Shown here piece after piece: positions 1-6,185 of a stretch of 6,642 bases of DNA. A program made the translations under genes and the position numbers. Origin of the DNA: an uncultured Desulfovibrio sp. (lineage in GTDB: Bacteria > Desulfobacterota > Desulfovibrionia > Desulfovibrionales > Desulfovibrionaceae). The notes under the pieces were generated by a model. It was not told where the DNA came from, searched no databases, and saw only the letters and a program-made list of their open reading frames with translations. Every line of letters begins with the position of its first letter. Position 1 is the stretch's first letter. The stretch is from the NCBI GenBank assembly GCA_947176055.1, contig CAMWPE010000137.1, positions 1 to 6,642 of the forward strand, written 5' to 3'.

Positions 1-120
1 CTTAAGTAAATCTGGCGCTAATTTTCCTTAACCACTCGCTCAACCGCATTCTACGCGCGACTCCTTTTTGTCGCCTCATGACCGCGCGCGGTTTTTCCTT
101 CGAAATTATAAGAAAAATAC
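1..120. other. Left flank without a supported gene
   Basis: No convincing coding region is visible here. Two small inverted repeats are present: GCGAC (57-61) with GTCGC (70-74) around a T-rich loop, and the perfect 12-bp palindrome ACCGCGCGCGGT (81-92) followed by TTTT. Either could belong to the end of a gene lying left of the window, but both stems are short (4-5 bp once a loop is allowed), so I do not call a terminator. Confidence 0.3.
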
Positions 121-149
121 TTGAATTTCGCGCGTCGACTACTTATAGT
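121..149 (+). promoter_or_regulatory. Sigma70-like promoter of the tRNA-Leu gene
   Basis: A -35-like TTGAAT (121-126) and a -10-like TATAGT (144-149) are separated by exactly 17 bases. Transcription would begin around 156, only a few bases before the mature tRNA 5' end at 160, giving a very short leader for RNase P to remove. This rests on the match to the sigma70 consensus and the fitting position; no start-site data are available. Confidence 0.55.
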
Positions 150-159
150 ATTTCCCGAT

Positions 160-244
160 GCCGTGGTGGTGGAATTGGTAGACACGCTATCTTGAGGGGG
201 TAGTGGCGAAAGCCGTGCGAGTTCGAGTCTCGCCCTCGGCACCA
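160..244 (+). tRNA. tRNA-Leu, anticodon GAG, CCA encoded
   Basis: A complete class II tRNA cloverleaf can be folded. The acceptor stem is 160-166 with 234-240, the D stem GTG (169-171) with CAC (183-185), and the anticodon stem 187-191 with 199-203. The loop TTGAGGG places anticodon GAG at 194-196. The long variable arm typical of Leu is GGC-GAAA-GCC (205-214), and the T stem is GCGAG (217-221) with CTCGC (229-233) around TTCGAGT. Discriminator A is at 241 and CCA at 242-244. It reads CUC and CUU leucine codons. The sequence closely resembles the E. coli leuU type as I remember it. One oddity is that the fifth acceptor pair is T164 against T236, a U-U mismatch where that relative has A-U. It has its own promoter and terminator, so it is probably transcribed alone. 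Confidence 0.96.
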
Positions 245-263
245 AACTATAGTTTATAAACGT

Positions 264-301
264 CCCGCGAAGTCTAAAAAGCCTCGCGGGGCTTTTGTTT
301 T
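264..301 (+). terminator. Rho-independent terminator after tRNA-Leu
   Basis: Two overlapping hairpins can form 20-40 bases after the tRNA. One is AAAAGCC (277-283) with GGCTTTT (290-296) around a 6-base loop. The other is CCCGCGA (264-270) with TCGCGGG (284-290) around a 13-base loop. The T-rich run TTTTGTTTT (293-301) follows. The first form, with A-rich upstream and T-rich downstream arms, is the classic terminator shape. Confidence 0.7.
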
Positions 302-372
302 AAGGCTTGTTAGCGTCTTGTATAGTTTCCTTAGTTCATGATGGGTCTATTCTTTTTTTTAAGGGGAAAAGT

Positions 373-623
373 ATGCGCGCCATTGCCTTTGACACGCTGG
401 CTTATCGCAAGCGGCTCCAAAATGGAGGTATTCCGCAAGAGTAAGCGGATATTATGGCTCAAGCCAACGCCGAAGCCTTTGAAAAGATAGCTGGCAAAAG
501 GGAGCTGGCTACGAAGCTGGATATTGAGACCGTAAAAAATAAATTCGCGCTCTCGCGAACGCGAATCTTTCCCAATGGGTAAATAAATTTAAGAAACGCT
601 ATTATTCGCGATCCGAATTTTAA
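373..623 (+). pseudogene. Decayed DUF1640 (CCDC90-like coiled-coil) gene
   Basis: An ATG at 373 follows a good ribosome binding site (AAGGGG, 361-366). It opens with MRAIAFDTLAYRKRL, then NGGIPQE, then a TAA stop at 442-444. Reading past the stop gives ADIMAQANAEAFEKI and later KRELATKLDIETVKN. This matches the usual layout of DUF1640 proteins: FDTL near the start, a GVPEEQAE-like segment, an A/E-rich helix, then ELATK-D. The stop lies where the family normally has Gln, so one C-to-T change would explain it. After the six-A run at 534-539 the frame is lost. One base is missing near 534-545, and the shifted frame continues with IRALANANLSQWVNKF to a TAA at 621-623. The original frame stops at 580-582. 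The C-terminal membrane helix common in the family is not seen. The family's function is unknown. A restart at ATG 454 could still make a peptide of about 42 residues, which I consider unlikely to matter. Confidence 0.75.
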
Positions 624-691
624 ATTGGTTATTTAAGTTTTCTCGGAACTAAAGGACCGAGTAAGTTATCTCTACCCTTAGCAATTAAGCG

Positions 692-719
692 AAAGGCGCC
701 GACAAACATCGGCGCCTTT
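692..719. terminator. Bidirectional terminator hairpin between convergent genes
   Basis: AAAGGCGCCGA (692-702) pairs perfectly with TCGGCGCCTTT (709-719) around a 6-base loop, an 11-bp GC-rich stem flanked by A and T arms. It lies about 23 bases beyond the stop of the minus-strand anchor gene and downstream of the plus-strand pseudogene. The T runs are short on both strands (TTTATGTTT on plus, TTTCGCTTAATT on minus), so it can plausibly end transcripts from either side. Its main job is probably to close the minus-strand molybdoenzyme operon. Confidence 0.8.
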
Positions 720-742
720 ATGTTTAAGCGAAATCAGAGCGT

Positions 743-1516
743 TTAATTAAAGGGCAAGCCCATATTTGAGGCCGTATGGACCGTGCCGGAGAAGAAAATC
801 ATGCGGGTAAGAAATACTCCGCAGAAGAGCGACGCGAAGCGCAGGATTTTGCCTCCCTTGTCAAACCAGGTCGCGACGAAGGCAAGGAGGATCAGGACGG
901 CGCCGCACCAGAACCCGCCGGATTTAAGCCATAACAATCCTGTTTCGCGCATGGTTGTCGATCCCGACAACCATATTGAAGGCGCGATAAGCAAGACCGC
1001 GATAAGCGCGCACATAGCCAGGCGGCCGGCCAGGTTGTATTCCGCGCTCCGGATCAAGGTCAGCGAACTGGCTCCAAGCGCTATTGCCGAAAGCCAGAAC
1101 ACGACCATGGGGAAGACATTATTTATCGCCGGCATCGATGGCGGAGCGTAGGTCAGTCCTTGCGTAAAGAGTCCGACAGCTCCGATTATTGCGGCGAGCA
1201 ACGCGAGAGCGCGCGAATAGACGAAATAGACCAGGAATGCCAAAGCCGTAAAACAGGAAAAGGCAAGAACTTCCCAGGAGAGGGACGACGCGCCAAGATT
1301 GATCAGCGCCATGTACGCCTGAAACGGTTGTCCCAGATGACATAGCGAGGCGATCAACCCGACCGCCGCAACCCCCCCGGTCCAGAGCCACGCGCGGCGT
1401 TTGGGGAGATCGTCGCTATCCGGATTAATCCACATTCGCCAGCATAAAAATATGGCCATCCCGCAGGCTAACTGGGTCAAGACGGTGAAAAACACAAGAG
1501 GAAATTCGAAGCTCAT
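743..1516 (-). CDS. DmsC-type membrane anchor subunit of the molybdoenzyme
   Basis: This 257-residue integral membrane protein has about eight hydrophobic segments, near residues 8-27, 45-63, 80-100, 102-120, 132-152, 164-183, 197-217 and 224-247. That matches the eight helices of DmsC. Family features I recognise are the N-terminal EFPLVFFTVLTQLACG, the segment IASLCHLGQPFQAYMAL followed by NLGASSLSWE, and the C-terminal TRMIFFSG. In the family this subunit holds the FeS and catalytic subunits on the membrane and oxidises quinol without haem. The start is ATG at 1516-1514, overlapping the ferredoxin gene stop as ATGA, which implies translational coupling. It is the last gene of the operon, and the hairpin at 692-719 follows. 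The fold assignment is firm. The name does not prove DMSO as the substrate, because related anchors serve several reductases. Confidence 0.87.
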   Translation of the reverse strand: MSFEFPLVFFTVLTQLACGMAIFLCWRMWINPDSDDLPKRRAWLWTGGVAAVGLIASLCHLGQPFQAYMALINLGASSLSWEVLAFSCFTALAFLVYFVYSRALALLAAIIGAVGLFTQGLTYAPPSMPAINNVFPMVVFWLSAIALGASSLTLIRSAEYNLAGRLAMCALIAVLLIAPSIWLSGSTTMRETGLLWLKSGGFWCGAVLILLAFVATWFDKGGKILRFASLFCGVFLTRMIFFSGTVHTASNMGLPFN

Positions 1517-2070
1517 GGCTTTACTCCGTACATTACAGGTTCCTTGGGCAGGATAAATCTGGTCGAGGGGCTTATTTTCTTCATAACTGGATAACCCGCC
1601 GGATATTGGACTATTCCCGGCGCGACGTAATCATCGAGGTTAATAATGGTCAGCGCGCCGGTGACGCACCCCAGCACGCAGGAAGGAAGCAAACCCGCGT
1701 CAAGGCGCTCCCAACACATGCCGCATTTCTGGACTTTGCCCAGAGTCGCGCTATAGCGCGGAGCGCCATAGGGACAGGAGCGGACGCAATTCTGGCAGCC
1801 TATGCATGTCTCCATATTATGAACGACGATTCCGTCCGCCCTTTGCGTATAGGAAGCCGTGGGGCAGGCCGTAACGCACACGGGATGTTCGCAGTGATTG
1901 CAACTCAAGGAGAGAAAGGCGCGTCCCGAATGCGGATATATCGCTTCGGCCAGGGGATAGACCTGTCGCCAAACCATCTCCGGCTCCAGATTATAAAAAT
2001 TCTTGCAGGCCATGGCGCAACCGCGACAGCCTATGCATTTACCCATATCTAATAAAAAGGCGTATCTCAT
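1513..2070 (-). CDS. DmsB-type 4Fe-4S electron-transfer subunit
   Basis: This 185-residue ferredoxin-like subunit has four cysteine clusters, each complete: C12-C15-C18-C22, C57-C60-C65-C69, C89-C92-C95-C99 and C116-C119-C131-C135. Sixteen cysteines are enough for four [4Fe-4S] clusters, the pattern of DmsB, PsrB and NrfC proteins. It would carry electrons from quinol at the anchor subunit to the exported catalytic subunit. It has no signal peptide, and in this family it is co-exported with the Tat-bearing partner. It is slightly shorter than E. coli DmsB (about 205 residues). The ATG lies 2 nt after the catalytic subunit stop (TAATAATG), and a GGAAGG about 10 nt upstream may help initiation. 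Its own stop overlaps the anchor gene start. Confidence 0.94.
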   Translation of the reverse strand: MRYAFLLDMGKCIGCRGCAMACKNFYNLEPEMVWRQVYPLAEAIYPHSGRAFLSLSCNHCEHPVCVTACPTASYTQRADGIVVHNMETCIGCQNCVRSCPYGAPRYSATLGKVQKCGMCWERLDAGLLPSCVLGCVTGALTIINLDDYVAPGIVQYPAGYPVMKKISPSTRFILPKEPVMYGVKP

Positions 2071-2072
2071 TA

Positions 2073-4313
2073 TTAGCCAACCTTCCGGATATCTACGAAT
2101 TGATCGAGGATCGCCGCTCCGGGCGCGCCTGTCTTCATCTCTCCCATGTCGGAGCGCAGATCGGTCACCACATTCTGGACATTGTATTTAAGATAGGGGA
2201 ACCATGCTTCGTACATGACCAGCATGTCGCGCGCCACATTATCGCTGATCTTCGCTTTCAGCTCCACTTCGCCTATCTCGTTGAACACGCGGACCCTGTC
2301 GCCGTCCGCTATTCCCTTTTCCTTCGCGGCGACGGGATGAATGAAGACGAAAGGTTCGGAATAGAAGGGCCGCATCCAGTCCAGATTGACAAACTGAGAA
2401 TGCAAGCCGAACTGGATATGCGTGGTGTATAGCCTAAACGGAGCCGTCGGCTCGATAGGCGCGACATAAACCGGCAAGGCATTAAAACCGTTCTTTTCGC
2501 AAAGCTCCGATTTGAACTCGTATTTGCCGGAAGGAGTCTTGAACTTGCGGTCCGGCCACGCCGCTGTGGATTTCAATTTCGCCTTTACCGGGCCTTCGCG
2601 CAACTTCTCCCAGCTCTCGATGCCAAAATAGTCGTATATGCCCTTATTAAACTCCTTGATCGTCCATTCCTTTACGTCCGCTTCCTCCGGAAAAGTGCAT
2701 GAGCCTTTTTCCTTCGCGTTCATTGCCTTCGACAAGGCGCAAGCGATTTCGATATCGGATTTGGCCTCGTGCATGGGCTTGATCGCTTGTTCGTTCAAGG
2801 CCAGCCAGTAGTGCCAATAGGACACGTTTACCGTCCATTCCTCAAAAAGGGTAGTAACGGGAAGAACTATATCGGAATTCTGGACAGTCTCATTAAAGAA
2901 TTGATCGACTGTTACGACCATTTCCAGCTTTTTGAAGGCCTTTTCCATTTTGTTGCGGTCGAAATCCTGGGCGAAAGGATTTTTGCAAGCGACCCAGAGC
3001 ATCTTTATCTCCGGATCCTTTGTGTCCAGAATTTCTTGGGCCGTTTTATTAATATTGACCGATCTGTCGCCGTATTCGGAGGATCCTTCCAGCTGAAAGT
3101 CGAATTCGCCTTTCGGGCCGCCTGTTCCGCGAAAACCGACGGAGCCTTGCGGCGGTTTCTGCACCATCCCGTAATAACTGAATCCCCACGTCTGCAGCTG
3201 GCCGTAACGGGCGCCGCCGCCTTCGAGGCCAATGTTGCCGGTCATTGCTACGAAGGCGTCAATCGAACGGACCATGGCGCCGCCGTTGGTATGTCTTTGC
3301 AAACCGTAGCCGATCCACACCGTGGCGGGCGTCGATGCCGCGAATTCCTCCGTTACCTGGCGAATCTGATCCGCGGGAATGCCCGTAACTTCCGAAGCCC
3401 ATTCGACCGTGACATTATTTTTAAGATAGTTTTCAAACTCGTCGTAGCCATGGGAATAATTGCGGACAAAATCCTCGTTGACGAGATCGCGATCCAGAAG
3501 ATGACGACACATACCCAGGGCGAGCGCGCCATCCGTAGCCGGTTTTGGCCGCCAGTACACGTCGGCCTTGGCGGCCGTCTGCGTAAACAGGGGATCGATA
3601 ACTACAAGCCTGGCTCCCCGCCTTTGCGCCTCGTACAGGAATTTGACCGAATGCATGGAACACCAGGCCGGATTCGCGCCAAATAATATAATGTATCTCG
3701 CTTTTACTATATCTTCCGGATCATTGCACCACATGTCTCCCATATCGTAATTCTGGGCGTCGATGCCCGCCGGCCAGCAGGGCGTGCCTACAAAGCGGGT
3801 GGTGTAACCCAGAGAGGACATCATACCTTCCACGCTGTAATTGGTTATGCCGAAATTACCGGAATATTTCGTCAGTCCCAATCCCAGCAAGGATCCGTCC
3901 CTCTTTTTTATATCGAGGATTTTGTCCGATATCCGGTCCATGGCCTCGTCCCAGCTTATCCTGCGCCAGTTCCCGGAGCCGCGACCATCCTGCAACATCG
4001 GGTATTTTATCCTGTCCGGACTATAAACGCGTCTGGGGTACTCGTAACCTTTCACGCATACGGAGCCTTTGGTGAATGTGGATTGCGGCGAGCCTTCGAC
4101 GAATTTCAATATCCCATCCTGAACATAGCTCCGCATGGCGCAAGTGTCGTAACAGTTGCGCGGACAGGCGTTTTGAAAAACCTGATAAGCGGCGGGATTA
4201 AATGGAGCGCCCCTGGCTGGAACAGGCGCGAAAAGCGCCGGCAAGGACGCCGCCGCTCCGGTCGCGGCCAATCCCTTCAAAAAGCCGCGTCTGGAAAGTC
4301 CATTAAGTTTCAT
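2073..4313 (-). CDS. Tat-exported molybdopterin catalytic subunit, DmsA-like, substrate unknown
   Basis: This 746-residue protein belongs to the DMSO reductase (Mo-bisPGD) superfamily. The N-terminus has a twin-arginine signal, SRRGFLKG at residues 7-14, a hydrophobic stretch, and probable cleavage near PARGA (32-36). A [4Fe-4S] site follows: C50-x3-C54-x3-C58 and C86, the last in CVKG. The residue facing molybdenum appears to be C179 in GTPCWPAG. DMSO and TMAO reductases have Ser there, whereas polysulfide, thiosulfate, arsenate and periplasmic nitrate reductases have Cys. Other family segments are ILFGANP (209-215), LVVIDP (236-241), MTGNIGLEGGG (357-367) and the C-terminal molydopterin-dinucleotide-binding part, with THIQFGLHSQ (631-640) and GDRVRV (671-676). 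The start is supported by AAGGAA (4320-4325) 6 nt upstream and by the intact Tat signal. It is the catalytic member of a periplasmic respiratory reductase. The cysteine ligand is inferred from a by-eye alignment. Confidence 0.92.
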   Translation of the reverse strand: MKLNGLSRRGFLKGLAATGAAASLPALFAPVPARGAPFNPAAYQVFQNACPRNCYDTCAMRSYVQDGILKFVEGSPQSTFTKGSVCVKGYEYPRRVYSPDRIKYPMLQDGRGSGNWRRISWDEAMDRISDKILDIKKRDGSLLGLGLTKYSGNFGITNYSVEGMMSSLGYTTRFVGTPCWPAGIDAQNYDMGDMWCNDPEDIVKARYIILFGANPAWCSMHSVKFLYEAQRRGARLVVIDPLFTQTAAKADVYWRPKPATDGALALGMCRHLLDRDLVNEDFVRNYSHGYDEFENYLKNNVTVEWASEVTGIPADQIRQVTEEFAASTPATVWIGYGLQRHTNGGAMVRSIDAFVAMTGNIGLEGGGARYGQLQTWGFSYYGMVQKPPQGSVGFRGTGGPKGEFDFQLEGSSEYGDRSVNINKTAQEILDTKDPEIKMLWVACKNPFAQDFDRNKMEKAFKKLEMVVTVDQFFNETVQNSDIVLPVTTLFEEWTVNVSYWHYWLALNEQAIKPMHEAKSDIEIACALSKAMNAKEKGSCTFPEEADVKEWTIKEFNKGIYDYFGIESWEKLREGPVKAKLKSTAAWPDRKFKTPSGKYEFKSELCEKNGFNALPVYVAPIEPTAPFRLYTTHIQFGLHSQFVNLDWMRPFYSEPFVFIHPVAAKEKGIADGDRVRVFNEIGEVELKAKISDNVARDMLVMYEAWFPYLKYNVQNVVTDLRSDMGEMKTGAPGAAILDQFVDIRKVG

Positions 4314-4319
4314 AAGCTG

Positions 4320-4338
4320 TTCCTTACTATAGATTATA
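4320..4338 (-). promoter_or_regulatory. Ribosome binding site and AT-rich leader of the catalytic subunit gene
   Basis: On the minus strand, AAGGAA (4325-4320) stands 6 nt before the ATG of the catalytic subunit gene, a strong Shine-Dalgarno match that fixes the start. A TATAAT hexamer (4338-4333) lies just upstream, inside the 98-nt gap after the chaperone gene, but no acceptable -35 box is found at 16-18 nt. An internal promoter is therefore only possible, whereas the ribosome site is convincing. Confidence 0.5.
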
Positions 4339-4411
4339 AAAATTTTTCCTGATCAACATTCCCTCGCGACGGAAAGTCGGAACTATTTACGCCATCTTGA
4401 TAAAGAGGATC

Positions 4412-4975
4412 TTATTCATCGAGGGTTTCCAGCCATTCTTCAAGCCGCTCCGCGACGAAAATTAGTTCCTCTTCCCTTGCTCCGTCCTTCAACCGCTCAA
4501 TAAAAAACGGAATCCATGAGAGCGCGTGTATTTCAATTTTTTTCCTGGCTTCAAAAATCGCGGGCTCCCCTTCTTCTTCAGCCAGAATACTCAAGACCAG
4601 CCATAATTCCAGTTCGATGGGTAGCCAGTCTTCGGGAATGCCGTCGGGCGGCGCGAGCCCTAAAGCCCGACAAAGCCGTCGCATTTCGACCGCGGCTTCG
4701 CCCATAAGCCGCGACTCTTTTTCGAGATATACGGAGGCCCAGGGCGGCGCAGCCGGCGGAGCGGGTCCGACGAATAAACGATTAAATTCATATTCCAGAC
4801 GCGAAACCCGGGCGCGATCCATGTCCCAATTAAGACTTCGCAAGGCCGCGCTCAATTCTTCGCCGTTTCGGGCCAGGAAAAAATCCCGCAAGCCGATCGC
4901 AATCGCGACGTTCTCCGCCGCTTTACCTTCCGCCGATTCGCTGGTATTTTCTTTATCGCCTTTTATATTATTCAT
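4412..4975 (-). CDS. TorD-family chaperone for the molybdoenzyme
   Basis: This 187-residue, all-helical, soluble protein carries the TorD/DmsD/NarJ-type signature: EYEFNRLFVGP (61-71), PPWASVYL (77-84) with a following LMGEA (90-94), and PEDWLPIELELW (114-125), the counterpart of the family's P-D-H-x-x-x-E-L-E-F motif with W replacing H. Members bind the Tat signal of their molybdoenzyme, hold it in the cytoplasm until the cofactor is loaded, and protect it from proteolysis. The partner is almost certainly the Tat-bearing catalytic subunit encoded next, 98 nt downstream. The first 20 or so residues are polar and look non-conserved. The ATG at 4975 has only a weak ribosome site (GCGGAT close by), so the exact start is less certain than the family. 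It starts only 22 nt from the divergent secreted-protein gene. Confidence 0.88.
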   Translation of the reverse strand: MNNIKGDKENTSESAEGKAAENVAIAIGLRDFFLARNGEELSAALRSLNWDMDRARVSRLEYEFNRLFVGPAPPAAPPWASVYLEKESRLMGEAAVEMRRLCRALGLAPPDGIPEDWLPIELELWLVLSILAEEEGEPAIFEARKKIEIHALSWIPFFIERLKDGAREEELIFVAERLEEWLETLDE

Positions 4976-4997
4976 TATCCGCGATCGGAAGCAAAGA

Positions 4998-5387
4998 ATG
5001 GGAAAAACTTTATTTCTTATATCAGCAATTTTTATAGCATTGATCTTTTGTCCGTCGAACGCAAGCGCCGGGGAAAAAGCGACGTTGAGCCTGTCAGAAA
5101 ATAGCGTCGCGGGAGGAAAGACTATCCTGGCAGCTTCGGATCCCGGGGAACTGCCCGCCTCCTCTTTCTATCGCGTCGAGTTCGATTGCCCTGTGAAACC
5201 GGATAGCGCGAAAATTGATTTCTCCGGCGGTTATCCCTCGAGCGACGTAATATTTAGCTCGCCGGGATATTACGAATGCGAAGCCGAACTGGGCGTCGTT
5301 ACAAAAAGCAGTTGCGCCGGCGTCCAATACTCTCCCTTGTTGAAAAAATCATTCAAGATAACCGTCGCGCCATCCGGCGAAAAATAA
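4998..5387 (+). CDS. Small secreted Ig/PKD-like protein of unknown function
   Basis: This 129-residue protein starts at ATG 4998, with GGAA (4987-4990) 7 nt upstream. I do not recognise a named family. The N-terminus is a clear Sec signal: KT, then LFLISAIFIALIF, then a cleavage site after NASA at residue 24. Cys18 in the signal is not in a proper lipobox, so it is probably not a lipoprotein. The mature part of about 105 residues is rich in beta-type residues. It shows the FSSPGYYECEAEL (86-98) and KSFKITV (117-123) pattern seen in Ig-like and PKD-like sandwiches. Mature cysteines are C64, C94 and C106; C64 and C94 sit where an Ig-type disulfide could form. Only 18 nt separate it from the macrodomain ATG, which suggests co-transcription. 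The open frame extends upstream through the antisense of the chaperone gene, but the signal peptide argues for this start. Confidence 0.68.
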   Translation: MGKTLFLISAIFIALIFCPSNASAGEKATLSLSENSVAGGKTILAASDPGELPASSFYRVEFDCPVKPDSAKIDFSGGYPSSDVIFSSPGYYECEAELGVVTKSSCAGVQYSPLLKKSFKITVAPSGEK

Positions 5388-5405
5388 TCATTGGAAAACG
5401 AAGCC

Positions 5406-6185
5406 ATGCCGGACGAGGGAAATAATCTTGACGAGTTAATAGACCGGTTATTTATTGAGAGGGGGGAGCGCGCGACGATTCCGGATCGCCTGGAAGACAA
5501 GCGCGATCTCTTGCGGACGCTCATGAATATCCGCCTTCCTGAGCCCATCGCGCCGGATACCCTCAAATTGCAGGACGAGGAATTGCTTCGCCAAAGAAAG
5601 GAGAGAGGCGACGTTTCGCCGGCGGCCCTCCCAGCCATTCCTTCCTATCCCAGAATTAAACTCTGGCGGGGAGATATCCGGCGACTGACCGCGGATGCCA
5701 TCGTCAACGCCGCCAATTCAGCCATGCTGGGCTGTTTCGCGCCCTTGCATAATTGCGTCGATAATCTGATTCATTCGGCGGCGGGGATGCAAATCAGGGA
5801 AGAATGCTCGAAAATAATGGCCGGTAAGGAAGCTTCCGTTGGCGAAGCAATCGAAACAAGCGCCGGAAATTTGCCCTCCCGAAAGATCTACCATGTCGTT
5901 GGACCGCGAGTCGCTGGAGAGCTACCGACGAAACAGGATCGGGAATCGCTTGCTCTGGCCTATAAAAATTGCCTCAAACTTTCCGCGAAAAACAAGGACG
6001 CTTCGCTGGCTTTTTGTTGCTTATCGACTGGGATTTTTCGCTTTCCTCAAGACGAAGCCGCTAAAATCGCGATTAATACGACAAAGAATTTCCTCGCGGG
6101 AAACGACTTTCCTCAAATTGTGATTTTTGACGTTTATACGGATAAGGATTATCAAATCTACGCGGAATTATTAAATTATGCCTGA
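5406..6185 (+). CDS. Zinc-type macrodomain, protein ADP-ribose hydrolase
   Basis: This protein of 259 residues has an N-terminal helical extension (1-80) and a macrodomain from about residue 83. Key segments are GDI (89-91), AIVNAANSAMLGC (98-110) with NAAN at the ADP-ribose site, GCFAPLHNCVDNLIH (109-123), and the phosphate-binding loop CCLSTGIFRFP (204-214). C110, H115 and C117 match the Cys-His-Cys zinc ligands of the SirTM-linked macrodomains of Staphylococcus and Streptococcus, which also have a long N-terminal extension and about this length. These enzymes remove mono-ADP-ribose placed by their neighbouring SirTM. I prefer ATG 5406, which has GGAA at 5393-5396, over a TTG at 5391 with no ribosome site. 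Its end overlaps the sirtuin start by 8 nt, so the two are co-translated. It is a cytoplasmic enzyme. Confidence 0.94.
   Translation: MPDEGNNLDELIDRLFIERGERATIPDRLEDKRDLLRTLMNIRLPEPIAPDTLKLQDEELLRQRKERGDVSPAALPAIPSYPRIKLWRGDIRRLTADAIVNAANSAMLGCFAPLHNCVDNLIHSAAGMQIREECSKIMAGKEASVGEAIETSAGNLPSRKIYHVVGPRVAGELPTKQDRESLALAYKNCLKLSAKNKDASLAFCCLSTGIFRFPQDEAAKIAINTTKNFLAGNDFPQIVIFDVYTDKDYQIYAELLNYA

Noticed and set aside
51..245. A 64-codon minus-strand open frame over the tRNA region
   Set aside because: It crosses the whole tRNA-Leu gene and its promoter on the opposite strand and shows no protein features.
543..566. Inverted repeat ATTCGCG / CGCGAAT inside the pseudogene
   Set aside because: Seven bases with a 10-base spacer in a region rich in CGCG words are likely by chance and have no promoter context.
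642..661. Small hairpin CTCGG/CCGAG with a 10-base loop after the pseudogene
   Set aside because: It has only 5 pairs and no T run; the 11-bp hairpin at 692-719 is the far better terminator.
2769..3686. A 305-codon plus-strand open frame inside the catalytic subunit gene
   Set aside because: It lies wholly antisense to a gene with clear FeS, Mo and Tat motifs, its translation shows no family pattern, and it is explained by the base composition of the opposite strand.
4343..4356. FNR-like site TTGATCAGGAAAAA upstream of the catalytic gene (minus strand)
   Set aside because: It matches 8 of 10 consensus bases, but the second half-site is poor, and its distance to the only TATAAT would be about -23, not the -41.5 needed for activation.
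4617..4997. Upstream extension of the secreted-protein frame to an ATG at 4617
   Set aside because: The extra 127 codons run antisense to the TorD-type gene and look random. A textbook signal peptide begins at 4998 with a ribosome site.
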